Source of the DNA: Haliclona indistincta
Taxonomy: Eukaryota; Porifera; Demospongiae; Haplosclerida; Chalinidae
DNA length: 64,000 nt
Direction: 5' to 3'
Assembly (NCBI GenBank): GCA_964017065.1
Contig: OZ024790.1
Coordinates: 6,145,498 to 6,209,497 of the forward strand
The translations under genes were made by a program, and so were the position numbers. This document shows positions 15,002-23,027 of this stretch, in pieces; positions within the stretch are counted from its first letter, which is position 1; each line of letters starts with the position of its first letter. The notes beneath the pieces are model-generated. The model did no database searches, was not told where the DNA came from, and saw nothing but the letters and a program-made list of their open reading frames with translations.

Positions 15002-15760
15002 AGGAAGGGAGGAGGGAGAGAGAGTGAATAAAAGTGTGCTTGTGTCTACTGAGTACAGCTACTAGTCACCTTGTGTTGTTGACCCAGGAGACCAGTGTAG
15101 GCAATCACAGTGATATAGACGCGAGGATGGAGGGTTTGACCAGCTGGGCACAACTGCATGCAAAAGAAAAAATACTGTACATATGCACCAAATGCTGAGC
15201 ATTTTAACTGGATGTACTTCAGTGATCTGGCGGTAACTCACTGGTTGTGCTAAATGTTGTAAGCATGCACGCAATGACTTGGTAGCTGTGTCCAGCTTTA
15301 CTTCAAATGTCTGATTACTCTGTGAGTAAGAGAGAGAGACAAACAGAGAAAAGGAATGTGCGTAAGTGTGAGTGAGAGAGAGAAGGTCGGAGAAATAGTG
15401 AGATCAGTATGTGTGAGTGAATCTATACCTACTAACCACTTGTAACATGGATGGTGTTATATCTACAGCGATCACTATACTGTATTGTAGACTAATGAAC
15501 AGCACATCAGTGGACACCACTAGTCGACTGCCATGACTATTGGTCAGCACCTTCACACTATCCGACCCATCTGATGCTGCTGGATCACCGTCTTCCCTGT
15601 GAGTCTGGGCAAGAGATAATGACACACACCCTCCCTTCCTCCTCACTAGTTGGTTAATGGTCTTGTACAGGTTCTCTATCAGCCATGACGCTCTGTAGCT
15701 CCTGGACACGTGATGATGCTGGCACAGAAGAGCATACAGTGGGACGGACTGAGACTCCAT
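1..15760 (-). CDS. SZT2: SZT2-like KICSTOR subunit (many exons, 3' end outside window)
   Basis: Product resembles SZT2, the giant scaffold of KICSTOR, which tethers GATOR1 to lysosomes and restrains mTORC1 under nutrient shortage. Start chosen at the ATG at 15760 (MESQSVPLYALL). N-terminal exons run 15760-15440, then blocks near 15310-15240, 15155-15070 and 14880-14772 (VLVQGVILDQ). Next come 9242-9370 and about 8865-9076, the latter with the vWA-like LIVITDGV segment. Further coding blocks recognisable as SZT2 lie near 6490-7110 (HSYVRVLP, RYFCVIRVAQKHPCIVLH), 3650-4200 (LFVHLGYSL), 1400-1600, 456-873 and <1-270. Human SZT2 is about 3430 residues, so the C-terminal part lies left of the window. 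The 14772/9370 junction is phase compatible (phase 1) although the intron is 5401 bp and holds two genes. Most internal introns carry purine-rich microsatellites on the plus strand. I did not resolve every exon. Confidence 0.8.
384..434. repeat. (CA)n microsatellite in SZT2 intron
   Basis: A nearly pure CA dinucleotide run of about 50 bp between two SZT2 coding blocks. It produces spurious His-Thr open frames. Confidence 0.95.
1074..1200. repeat. (GA)n/(GGGA)n purine tract
   Basis: Plus-strand purine-only tract mixing GA and GGGA units. In the sense of the minus-strand SZT2 gene it is polypyrimidine and lies in an intron. Confidence 0.95.
1336..1395. repeat. (CACT)n microsatellite at an SZT2 5' splice site
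   Basis: On the coding (minus) strand this reads GTGAGAGAG...(GTGA)n immediately after the exon ending near 1400. The repeat therefore begins at a 5' splice-site consensus. Confidence 0.85.
1628..1761. repeat. (GGGA)n microsatellite
   Basis: About 110 bp of almost perfect GGGA tetranucleotide. It is (TCCC)n in SZT2 sense, within an intron. Confidence 0.95.
3300..3452. repeat. (GTGA)n microsatellite
   Basis: Imperfect GAGT/GTGA tetranucleotide array with GAAT and GCAT interruptions, lying between SZT2 coding blocks. Confidence 0.9.
4984..5270. repeat. long imperfect purine tract
   Basis: About 280 bp of G and A only on the plus strand (GAGAGGGAGGA-type units), in an SZT2 intron. In sense orientation it is polypyrimidine next to a coding block near 4960. 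Confidence 0.9.
5646..5734. repeat. inverted and direct repeat around a CTCCAGTCCACACCCTTCAG core
   Basis: The segment at about 5652-5672 is repeated in inverted orientation at 5683-5703, giving a hairpin. It is followed by direct copies of GGTGAGGCGAGGCT near 5704-5735. It lies in an SZT2 intron beside short copies of a GATACAGTGA-type repeat (about 5560-5645). Confidence 0.7.
5990..6090. repeat. GA/GGGA purine tract
   Basis: Plus-strand purine-only tract in an SZT2 intron. Confidence 0.9.
7340..7588. repeat. (GGAA)n-(GGGA)n-(GA)n compound microsatellite
   Basis: About 250 bp of plus-strand purines passing from GGAA to GGGA to GA units. Intronic in SZT2. Confidence 0.95.
7868..8138. repeat. 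(GA)n with a duplicated higher-order unit
   Basis: Two copies of a roughly 115 bp block, each made of a GA run, a GATGGGGAAGGGGAGAGATA spacer and a GGAGAGAAAGAG segment (spacers near 7912 and 8009). It is a higher-order duplication inside a dinucleotide array. Confidence 0.85.
8695..8803. repeat. (GTGA)n microsatellite
   Basis: About 105 bp of near-perfect GTGA units in an SZT2 intron. A second array of the same unit lies at 9110-9216. Confidence 0.95.
9638..11464 (-). CDS. Unknown multipass membrane protein nested in SZT2 intron
   Basis: Single-exon frame of 608 codons. I start it at the ATG at 11464 (MADQLAMERF), because the frame upstream has only a GTG. The N-terminal ~170 residues are soluble, with an acidic stretch of repeated DDDDSQ, then a Cys-rich segment (CCEYGCESCC) and a charged linker. 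About nine or ten hydrophobic segments follow, with a second Cys cluster (CCDQCCNLCC) in a loop. The C-terminal ~90 residues are almost continuously hydrophobic, ending IYSKR. I do not recognise the family. It lies in the same orientation as SZT2 inside its 5.4 kb intron. The lack of introns in an intron-dense neighbourhood suggests a retrocopy or young gene (inference). No function assigned. Confidence 0.7.
   Translation of the reverse strand: MADQLAMERFGAHGAPSQEDTAIEQVNRDGPQAVAVHSFHQREMVVSAQSQDQCTGRAMQILVGVRQRVEYTEREDGSRYILMREDFEIAFQEIGSYLDHEAPRDDAERPPAEDDDDSQDDDDSQDDDVLSCREKCCEYGCESCCEIMTSRIGKSGFVSVVEAKSLREAARFGKKIIKEELFPLFSTYGLEVWTYLVILFTIFTAVRSIVGTTVFFILDDMKTIVNYVDIGFSGIAFILSLLNFAIATCLHPCTIVRYLYKRCRGIKVSYEDTKQCCDQCCNLCCTNRYADLIRLVIGDLLVYPITICAMFKLLLNILRTQQDEVDIKDLVLFSVQAFQSILLIYGTRCAVVLNSIYSLYKVRRDGPLASSAKWFHTHFFLHLVGQMLTQVLMIVCIGAKFLDENKNFSVNNTVQVSPYLWYMIGGGLVLPLIGVFTFAIGNYYYVKEYPIGFVIDLLHTAGMKELPPDVTDAVEKIQSRFEGIHYTFFLLKYIYVFGSPLLAVASIFYTGLLLGFAASYGSLGFSFATGFSYQMPYGTLGWNVFFAVAAVLVGLSNLQVVLVGGLWLSIIFIMFIVIMVIVAIILSLIEFIIFFGIIFLFFYIYSKR
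11465..12769. other. Intergenic stretch between the two nested genes
   Basis: AT-rich in 12000-12190, with no supported gene. A 104-codon minus frame at 11663-11977 lacks recognisable motifs. This interval must hold the promoters of the two divergently transcribed nested genes. Confidence 0.6.
12770..14101 (+). CDS. Cys/His-repeat zinc-binding protein (ZZ/DC1-like) nested in SZT2 intron
   Basis: Two exons: 12770-13081 and 13136-14101, separated by a 54 bp intron (GTGAGA...TTTACAG). I start at the ATG at 12770 (MASHPFHEHKL); the frame continues upstream only to a GTG. The product is about 425 residues. It contains at least five repeats of the type W-x-C-x2-C ... YHCHKCxFDLCxxC with trailing His-rich loops (HFFHHHRL, HKHHLHHHGL), then a proline-rich linker and a final four-Cys cluster (CHLCG...CHKC...CPLCG). 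The spacing resembles ZZ or plant DC1 zinc modules; the exact family is uncertain. It is transcribed opposite to SZT2 within its intron. A role as zinc-binding protein-interaction scaffold is inference. Confidence 0.8.
14258..14423. repeat. Fold-back inverted repeat element
   Basis: Arms of about 55 bp (GTCTTCTTGCAATGCTGAAG ... reversed at 14365-14423) flank a short loop. Related single arms occur at about 45922-45978 (TTCATGCACTAATGTGTTCAG shared) and a diverged fold-back lies at 61470-61625, so this is a dispersed family. Confidence 0.8.
14446..14762. repeat. 36-bp minisatellite (about 8-9 copies)
   Basis: Tandem unit of about 36 bp containing ACCCCATAGCGTACCATGTA and TGTCTCTTATTA. It sits immediately downstream of the SZT2 5' splice site at 14771. 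The unit length is a multiple of three, so both strands show spurious long frames. Confidence 0.95.
14888..15010. repeat. (GA)n/(GGGA)n tract
   Basis: Plus-strand purine array directly 5' (in SZT2 sense) of the exon at about 14880. It is the extended polypyrimidine tract of that exon's 3' splice site. Confidence 0.9.
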
Positions 15761-15978
15761 CTACACACGAGAGATGCTACTGGACACACAGTACTGTTGC
15801 TAGCCAACCATTTCTCCTGTCATACTCTTCCAGCAAGTTGCAGTAACCCGCCTTGGTGGTGTTCTAAATATTGCGCACCCGATTAGGGCGTGTTTGTAAG
15901 TAGGCGTGGTCTTTTTCACGTGTGCTGTCTCATCTTGTCCCTCTTAGCTTGCAGTCTTCCTACTCTTCTCTATCTATC
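15761..15978. promoter_or_regulatory. Bidirectional promoter SZT2 / POLR2E
   Basis: Only 218 bp separate the divergent start codons of SZT2 (-) and RPB5 (+), so both promoters must lie here. A partial copy of the SZT2 side occurs at 37405-37580. Confidence 0.7.
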
Positions 15979-17025
15979 ATGGACGATGAAACAGAGTGCT
16001 ATCGTCTCTGGCGTATCAGGAAGACCGTGATGCAGATGTGTCATGATCGCGGCTACCTCGTGACGCAGGATGAACTGGATCAGAGCCAAGAACAGTTCAA
16101 GGATCAGTTTGGTGACAGACCAGTCACTGAGGGACGACCAAAACGAAACGATCTGTCTATTCTAGTAGCACACAATGATGATCCGACAGGTAACAGATAT
16201 GAGGTGCATAAAGCAGTCACCCATTCCCTCCCTCCCTTCCTCACTCTCTCTCAGATCAGTTATTCGTCTTCTTACCTGAGGAGCCTCGTGTTGGCATCAA
16301 GACCATCAAACAGTGAGACTCCTCCCACTGTGATCTAATCCCCACCCCCTTCCCTCTAGGTATTGTCAGCGTATGCAGGAGGAGAGTATCTCTCGTGCTA
16401 TGATTGTGGTACAGCTAGGCATGACACCTTCTGCTAAGCAAGCACTGGTGGACATGGCACCAAAGTATATATTAGAACAATTCATGGAGGCTGAGCTGAT
16501 GATTAATATAACTGAACATGAGGTGTGTGTGTGTGTGTGTGAGTGGGTGGGTGAGTGAGTGAGTGAGTGAGTGAGTGGGTGGGTGGGTGGGTGGGTGGGT
16601 GGGTGGGTGGGTGAGTGAGTGAGTGAGTGAGTGAGTGAGTGAGTGAGTGAGTGAGTGAGTGAGTGTTGCTATCAGCTTCATGGTTAGCTCTGTGTGTCTC
16701 TTTCTATCAGCTTGTTCCTGAGCATATTGTTATGACCGAAGACGACAAGAAAGAACTACTTCAAAGATAGTATCCTTTGATAGCATACTAGATAGATAGT
16801 GCACTAAGTACAGATAGATAGTGCACTACTACACATGTAGTACTTGTATATAAGTTTACACTCCTGAGTACGAGGTTAGTTGTTAGGTGACTGGTACTAT
16901 AATCTTTGTGTATATCTCGAAATTCCCTTAATCCTTTGTTAATCAGCAAGCTGAAGGAGCATCAGTTACCTAAGATGCAAGCAGGTGATCCAGTAGCACG
17001 ATACTATGGTCTGAAGAGAGGCCAG
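15979..17025 (+). CDS. POLR2E: RNA polymerase I/II/III subunit RPABC1 (RPB5), last exon not found
   Basis: Shared subunit of nuclear RNA polymerases; the N-terminal jaw domain contacts downstream DNA. Five exons: 15979-16189, 16255-16312, 16360-16522, 16711-16769, 16947-17025. They join in phase to 190 codons starting [20 protein letters not shown]. Conserved segments include the [18 protein letters not shown] strand region, [16 protein letters not shown], and [20 protein letters not shown] near the end. The family normally continues about 20 residues with a conserved VVKIIRPSETAGRY-type tail in a final exon. No such sequence is visible between 17026 and 17830 on the plus strand. Either that exon lies beyond the inserted pseudogene region or this copy is 3'-truncated. 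Intron 3 begins GTGTGTGT and expands into GTGA/GTGG arrays. Confidence 0.88.
16523..16666. repeat. (GT)n-(GTGA)n-(GTGG)n array starting at RPB5 5' splice site
   Basis: The intron's first base starts a GT run that turns into GTGA and GTGG tetranucleotides for about 140 bp. Confidence 0.95.
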
Positions 17026-17829
17026 GTGAGTGAGTGGGTGTGTCCAAGTGTATGTGTGTCAGACGATACGTAACATACAGACTTATACAGTAATATTATC
17101 ACTTAGCTCGATTCATTCATAATAATAATTTTTGTGACCTTTATTTCTACATGTATTGTGGACTGCATGCAATTTCTTTTTGACACATTATATTCTCTCT
17201 CCGGCTCTGTAGACCGAACTAGTCCTGTATAGGCAATGAGTGAGAACAAGACTTCATGGGAGTAAACATTATTTATGTGGGCATACTGTCCATAGATGCC
17301 ACTTGGCAATCATAGTTATGTGGTACATAATGCGATTCTATGTTTTCAATGTATGGTATGGAGAGCAACTAGTACGAGTCAGCAATGGAGACTAGAAACT
17401 GGTAAGTTGATGTGTTTACATGTACTAGTTCTGTTTAGTTCTGACACTAAGCAGTGTCTTGTAAAGGTTGCAAGACACTGCTTAGTGCACAGATGTCCTG
17501 GCTCTACCAGTGACCCAGCAGCTTAACTAAAAGTAAAGTAAAGCAACAAGGAAGGGATTACACTTAAAATATTATAATGTGCCTCTGGTGTAGCACTTTT
17601 ACTTTTTTAGTTATCTTTAGTTTATCATTAAATTGTACACTATCTAATTCATCTCAGATTCATACATTGAGAACACTACTATTGTAGCTTTGTTAGGTGT
17701 CTCTTTAAACTGACTATTGTCGGACAGCCATGCACATTGTAGCTCAAAGCTTAGTTTTACAGCTCTGGGCACACAGTAAGAAGTCCGCAGTGCATAAATT
17801 CTCAAAATTGTGATGATTACTTGCAGTCA
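17026..17829. other. Region after RPB5 exon 5; dispersed repeat copy
   Basis: No gene supported. 17436-17512 holds a fold-back copy of a dispersed repeat (AGACACTGCTTAGTGCACAG, CTGGCTCTACCAGTGAC). It also occurs at 50118-50230 in tandem and, reversed, at 6388-6427. Confidence 0.6.
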
Positions 17830-18833
17830 TTAGAAGTTGCATAATGTAATTTTTTTAAAGCTGCTAGTACATCGTTTGGGTCGTATTTTCATCTCAACCC
17901 TAGTGAAGCGGTTATGAACATGACCATCATACCAAGAGAGTATAGTAGAATGTGGATCATAGGGAGATCCACTAAAGTTCTCTGGAATATGTGGCAAGTA
18001 CTTGCCGTTTAAATTAGCATGGTGACATGCTCTATACCACCATCCTCCGCCGAACACTTGAACACAGTTATGGTCATCCCAGGCATCATGATCACGATCT
18101 CGAGTGGTAAATGCATGACCATTGTGAGTTGCCATTGCATCAAAGTCCATTCTCTTTCGGTTTATGTGAGTTGCAAAATTGTTCACTCCCCTACCATCAC
18201 CGATGATCAGTCGGTAGTTGGTGCTAGCTCCACCCACTTCAAACAGCTGGTAGGTTAGCTACTGGTAGGTCCACACGATAGAGGCGTTCCCCAGTTCAAT
18301 CCTCAGTTCCACGTCCTCACGTGTGGTAAGGCAGTGCATGTTCTCCAGTCCATACCAAAATTCTCCTTCCAAGTCTCCAAACCCATTGACATAGTCAGTC
18401 CATTCCAAATAGAAATCAACAGAGCCATATTAATCCTACGCTGTATGACCATCCACTTGCCTCCATCACTTGTCATGTCACAGCGAGCATATTGCTTCAC
18501 TGACACTGAGGTAAATGGATCCCTTTTGTCTTTACGTATTTTAGCAACTTCATAAGTACCAGTATTGGACCCAGGAGCAATCTGTACAGATGAAACACAA
18601 CATACTTGAAATCTTTTGAGCTATTGCTTGTTACTTACTTGACAGCAGTCTTTGGGAGGCTCCTTCAATTGACTCACACCGATCTCGGACAGAAAGATAA
18701 AGGCCATAATGCCGACGTAGCAGATAACTATGACATGTGTGCATAGCAGGAGACATTTGACGTTAAACCTCCGGCACTCTACTAGATTGTACCGCTGGAA
18801 ATGACGACGACATCTCATTCTATCCACCTGCAT
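17830..18833 (-). pseudogene. Fibrinogen C-domain type II membrane protein, disrupted
   Basis: Exon 1 (18639-18833) encodes a short basic tail and one signal-anchor segment. A 57 bp intron leads to exon 2 (18581 down to 17830), encoding a fibrinogen-related domain: CDMTSDGGKWMVIQRR, FGDLEGEFWYGLENMHCLT, then DRDHDAWDDHNC and FGGGWWYRACHHANLNGKYL, typical of ficolin/FReP lectins. Two defects are visible. There is a frame change right after QRRIN, near 18425 (two extra or one missing base). There is also an in-frame TAG after IVWTYQ, near 18255, apparently within a small duplication of ACCTACCAG. Ectodomain ligand binding would be expected in an intact paralogue. Sequencing error could explain one defect but is unlikely to explain both. 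Confidence 0.75.
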
Positions 18834-19371
18834 GATTGCGAAGATCTTGCATCAAGTTAAGCGGAAGTATGACGTTGGCCAATCAAACGCACGCTACTGA
18901 AGTGAATTTGCATCGTCCGGTCACACTTCCACTTTGTCTGATATAATAATCAACAATAGGACATGTTTGCAAAGGAATAAAAGCATGCATGATTTCCATA
19001 AATCTATTGATCCAATTCTGAGTAGCAAGATCAATGTCAATTTCAGTGAGAGTAGCGTCCCAGCCTGTTTGGTCAATAATTTGGTTTGCTTTGCTAAAAT
19101 CAGCTGAATCGTAACGCCAGATTATTCTAGAAGGTTAATTGCTTTGCTTGCTGCAGCTGAACATTTTATTTCCACTTCAAGACCAAACTGATATCAAGAT
19201 GGAAAGAACATTTATCATGGTCTGCAAGTTGAGGAACGGTGGAGCACTTGATCAGATGAAGAAACAACAGCTAGATCAATCAAGGAAGGACTACCAGAGT
19301 TATTAAGTGAGTAGAAGTTTGAACAACCTGAGTGAGTGAAGAACACTGAAGAATGTTGGTGAGTCTACAGG
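18834..19371. other. Gene-poor interval
   Basis: No supported feature. A 19201-19306 stretch (ATGGAAAGAACATTTATCAT...) reads as a short Lys/Gln-rich frame that may be the eroded start of the adjacent ankyrin remnant. Confidence 0.4.
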
Positions 19372-19610
19372 GTTCAAGTTCTACTGAATGCATCAGCTTA
19401 TGTCAACATACTGAACTCATGTGATGAATCAGCTCTTCATGCTGCACCACATAAGAGTCGCCTAGGCATCTGTAACTTGAAGATGCTTCTAGCATCAGAT
19501 GCTTGAGCCTTATTCATTGACAGTAATGAGGATACACCACTTGATGCCATGCACTCAGCGCAATCAACTCACCACGAAGTGTGTGAACTCCTACGCTCAA
19601 TCATGGACTC
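19372..19610 (+). pseudogene. Ankyrin-repeat remnant
   Basis: One frame reads VQVLLNASAYVNILNSCDES, then ALHAAPHKSRLGICNLKMLL, an in-frame stop (TGA after ASDA), and DSNEDTPLDAMHSAQSTHHE VCELL. This is the ankyrin pattern (V-x2-LL-x2-A-x-VN ... ALH-AA ... TPLDA) interrupted by a stop. Fragments of one and a half to two repeats are visible, with no convincing flanking exons. Confidence 0.55.
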
Positions 19611-19984
19611 TACTGCAACCCAGGACAGTTCAAGACAGCTCACAACCTCACAAACCCTCTTGTCTTCTCTCAATCAATCCATATCGCGGCATTCTCCTCT
19701 CAATCACTAGTATCAGTTGCTAGCTACATCAAAGATCTGCTCCTCTCAGAACAAGCAATCAAACATCATCATAGCAACCAACAGCTCAAGCTACTAACCC
19801 AACACACACCTCACACTGAATAAATTTGCCAGTTTCTAAGTTAGTTATGTTTTATTAGTTTATTATATTAGTTTTGTTAATTATTGTTAAATTTAAATAT
19901 TAGTGTGTTGCGTGATGCTATCATGTGTACATTATACTGGATTACAACTGATGATATCGAGTCTATCTCGTACCATACCAACTG

Positions 19985-20146
19985 ATCACCAGCTAGCCTG
20001 TCATTGCATGGTGATACCACCAGCTAGCCTGCATGTCATTGCATGGTGATACCACCAGCTAGCCTGTCATTGCATGGTGATACCACCAGCTAGCCTGTCA
20101 TTGCATGGTGATACCACCAGCTAGCCTGTCATTGCATGGTGATGGT
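19985..20146. repeat. 31-bp minisatellite (about 5 copies)
   Basis: Tandem unit of about 31 bp with CAGCTAGCCTGTCATTGCAT and GGTGATACCAC. One copy carries a GCAT insertion. Confidence 0.95.
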
Positions 20147-20242
20147 GGTAGTAGTTTGATGGTTTACGAAGAGTGCAACAAGATATATGGATGACAAAGA
20201 GAAATATAATTAGTTATTCTACAGTTTCTCTGAGCTTTGGTC

Positions 20243-20490
20243 TCAACTGGTGTCAGCACACATCTCTCCACCAGCAGTTTGTTTGTGAGGGTCTGTTTGT
20301 ATTTTCGATATTAACCGCTCTACCATATTCTTGGCATAGCGCAGCTGACTGGTGAGCTCCACTGAACAGCCAAATTTCTGAACGTACTTCAATCGAAAGG
20401 TTCGGAAAGACTTTGATTCATCAATGTAGCTGACAGCTTGCATCAGCGGACATGATGATCACCTTAGTGTGGTCATGGAAGAAGTTGATC

Positions 20491-20573
<83 letters not shown>

Positions 20574-20885
20574 TTGGTTAATCCTGTAACTCTGCTCACT
20601 GCTCGTACCTGTATCATGAGAGATGAAATACAAATTATGGCTGAGCGTGTTCTTGTCCACGCTCTCAGGTAAGGCAATCTCACTCCCTCATCCACCTCTC
20701 TCGCTGCAGCAGTCCCTCCGGCCTACAGTGATCACACAAGCTGATAAAACAACAAGAAGAGAAGAGTCTCAGCATGACCTTGAGGAGGTGTTCGGACATG
20801 TAGTTGTGAAAGTAGTTGAGGAGAGTGACAATACAAAGATCTTGAGTCAAAGCGAAAGTAACACGCTTTCTTACGTTGACCAATC
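20243..20885 (-). pseudogene. PLK1-like: Polo-like kinase C-terminal (polo-box) fragment with frameshift
   Basis: Minus-strand pieces match the PLK polo-box region in order: VTLLNYFHNYMSEHLLK (about 20845-20795), then after an intron AREVDEGVRLPYLRAWTRTR (near 20720-20660). After a (GA)n intron come INFFHDHTKVII, CPLMQAVSYIDE and SFRTFRLKYVQKFGC...ELTSQLRYAKNMVERLI, ending ADTS-stop at 20243. Between KVII and CPLM a single extra A (near 20450, in ATCATCATG) breaks the frame. The kinase domain and the first part of polo box 1 are absent: 21.0 kb onward is another gene. It is best read as a 5'-truncated, frameshifted gene fragment. Confidence 0.75.
20493..20571. repeat. (GA)n microsatellite
   Basis: About 78 bp pure GA. 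In the sense of the PLK fragment it is a (CT)n tract ending CTGCAG at a 3' splice site. Confidence 0.95.
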
Positions 20886-20991
20886 AAACACGCATTATTC
20901 ATTATTTTTTGTTATTTTTTTCATGAAACATTGAAATGTGATTATTTACATCTAATAATAACACACAATACGATGTAAGGCTACGCTACAA

Positions 20992-22365
20992 TTACCGAGT
21001 GAATTTCAGATGATCCCATGTTTTATGTTGATCAGGTACATATTCACCAAGATTAACAAGTGAATATAGAAATGTACCTCCATCGAGAACTGGAAGATCA
21101 GCATGGTAGTCTTTCATGGATTCCTCATGTTCATCAAGAAGGGAACATATCAGTAGGCCGACTTGGAGCCAATCAAGATTTCTTACTGTGCAACTTATAA
21201 TTTCACGAGGAATGCTATACATAACTGATTTGCCATACTTGTTTGCCTTGAAGGCTGATGCCTCAATGTGCATGCACCTGTCCAAATCAATTAAAACAGG
21301 TTCTCCGTTGCCGTCAAAACAAATGTTGGGTAAACGAATGTCCAGATGAGCCATCTTAAAATGATCGTGAAGATGATTGACTGCGCTCACTATACCATTC
21401 ACCAAACCTCTTAGCTTATCCTTTGCTTCCGTTGTTGAAATTGTTGTAAGTAATTTGAAAGTAAACAATTCTTGAGAAGGGAAAGATTCCTCAAATGTGG
21501 GATCCACAAATGGGAGTGGGAGGCAGACATATCGGTCACTTCCTTTTTTATGTAAAAATTTATTTAACACCAAGGCAGAATCACTATCGAAAGGAAATTT
21601 ATGCACTTTTTCATTGCTAATGTCAGCAACTACTATAGACCGGCCAGAATAGATCTGCTTGGCAGAATAACCAAACTTGCCTTGCACCCAGGATTTAGAA
21701 AGTGGTACAGTAAACCATTTCTGTACATCTGCATCCAAAATTTTTTTCTTCTCCTCATCAAGCACATTTTGAATAGCCAAAATGACATCACGCCGAACAC
21801 CATCATCCACACCAGGATTTCCATCAACTTTCTCATGAACGAATTCCGAAGAGGACCAAAAATTCATTTCGTCATTCCTCCAAGTAACAGTTACCTTTAC
21901 CACTTGGGTCGCTCGATAACAAGGAAAGTAGAAACCACTGCAGGACATAACCGTGTCGTTCAAATTTCTCTGATACCTCAGCTGATCTACGAGACCAATT
22001 TCCAATTTCTTCAATGTTGCAGGTCTGTTTTTTCCAGACTCGATTTCAATTTGAACATATTTTCTCCCTTTAGAAGATGGAACAATTATAGCAACATCAG
22101 GTCGCTGCTTTGTTGTAACGGCCAGTGGAGCCATACCAACAAGACTAATTTCTTTATTAATTTCTATGTCGAAACTTGCAGGTTTCATCTGCATTTTGAG
22201 CCAGCCTGCTAAATCACTTTCTGTCCCAGATAGGTCCTCAAGAGTATAGGCTGGCTGGTTTTTAACTGCATCGTCATACTCGAATGTGGTTGTTACCAGC
22301 CTCTCTATGCAGCTTGGAATGGTTGGTGTGAGGGAATAGCTTGAACCAGAGGATAGTTTACTCAT
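20992..22365 (-). CDS. Nuclease-like plus kinase-like domain protein (Crinkler-type architecture?)
   Basis: Uninterrupted 457-codon frame. ATG taken at 22365 (MSKLSSGSS). A perfect 3' splice site (polypyrimidine, TTCCAG) lies ten bases upstream, so a 5' UTR intron is likely. Residues about 80-130 carry RPDVAIIVPSSKG and VQIEIESGKN followed by a basic helix, the D...ExExGK pattern of a PD-(D/E)XK nuclease fold. Residues about 280-400 carry a degenerate protein-kinase C-lobe: NHLHDHFKMAHLDIRLPNIC (catalytic-loop D and N kept, HRD changed to HLD) and VLIDLDRC (DLD in place of DFG). No clear glycine loop. Nuclease-kinase fusions occur in the eukaryotic CR/Crinkler effector class; membership is inference. 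The gene is intact among pseudogenes and transposon remnants. Confidence 0.6.
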   Translation of the reverse strand: MSKLSSGSSYSLTPTIPSCIERLVTTTFEYDDAVKNQPAYTLEDLSGTESDLAGWLKMQMKPASFDIEINKEISLVGMAPLAVTTKQRPDVAIIVPSSKGRKYVQIEIESGKNRPATLKKLEIGLVDQLRYQRNLNDTVMSCSGFYFPCYRATQVVKVTVTWRNDEMNFWSSSEFVHEKVDGNPGVDDGVRRDVILAIQNVLDEEKKKILDADVQKWFTVPLSKSWVQGKFGYSAKQIYSGRSIVVADISNEKVHKFPFDSDSALVLNKFLHKKGSDRYVCLPLPFVDPTFEESFPSQELFTFKLLTTISTTEAKDKLRGLVNGIVSAVNHLHDHFKMAHLDIRLPNICFDGNGEPVLIDLDRCMHIEASAFKANKYGKSVMYSIPREIISCTVRNLDWLQVGLLICSLLDEHEESMKDYHADLPVLDGGTFLYSLVNLGEYVPDQHKTWDHLKFTR

Positions 22366-22576
22366 TGTATTCACCTGGAAGAAGAGAGAGAGGTTAAATC
22401 AATACAGCATAGCTGTGGAGACAAACCATGCATGCAGTGGTCCTACGCTTGTCTGCACTATAAGGGCTCTGATGCACATCTGCAACCAGTTGGTACCCTG
22501 GCTAAAATTCATAGCTGCGCCGCTTGCGTCATATTCCATTGTAAACTGACCAGGAATCTTTAATACACAAGTAATG

Positions 22577-22857
22577 AAAACATTTTAACAAAAATGAAAG
22601 AGATTTATAGGGTTGGTACATGTATCGAAAAAGTATGGAAACAATTAAGATTTAAAATAAAAAGTACTATAGCAATAGCAGTGTAATGCTACCTCCCTAT
22701 TAAATTAACCACAACTACATGTATCGAAAGCAGTTAATTTAGGGAGGTAGCATTATACACTGCCATTGCTACAGTACCTTTTATTTTAAATCTTGTTTCC
22801 ATACTTTTCGATACATGTACCAACCCTAAATCTCTTTCATTTTTGTTAAAATGTTTT
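22577..22857. mobile_element. Fold-back MITE-like element
   Basis: Two arms of about 125 bp in inverted orientation (CATTTTAACAAAAATGAAAG ... reverse complement ending near 22857). Both arms contain GGTTGGTACATGTATCGAAA and GGTAGCATTA-type segments. Loop about 30 bp. Confidence 0.85.
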
Positions 22858-22936
22858 TATTGTTTATATTCTTTTTTATTAATGACTTAGTTGGCACTTA
22901 GGCTAATACAATGCAAAGAGAACTATTCCACTGACT

Positions 22937-22992
22937 AGTCAGGTGTGGCCTGACTATTACGTAAAACGCGAATAGTCAGGCCACGCCTGACT
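22937..22992. repeat. Short palindrome
   Basis: AGTCAGGTGTGGCCTGACTA and its near-perfect inverted copy at 22971-22992 with a 12 bp loop. Confidence 0.85.
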
Positions 22993-23027
22993 ATCCACTG
23001 ACTGCACTGGATCGACTCTGCATGCAC

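Noticed and set aside
19986..20146. Possible CRISPR-like array (31 bp repeats)
   Set aside because: No unique spacers; it is a head-to-tail minisatellite in a eukaryotic genome. The same holds for 46875-47185.
21601..22212. 203-codon plus-strand frame
   Set aside because: Antisense shadow of the nuclease/kinase-like gene, without domain features.
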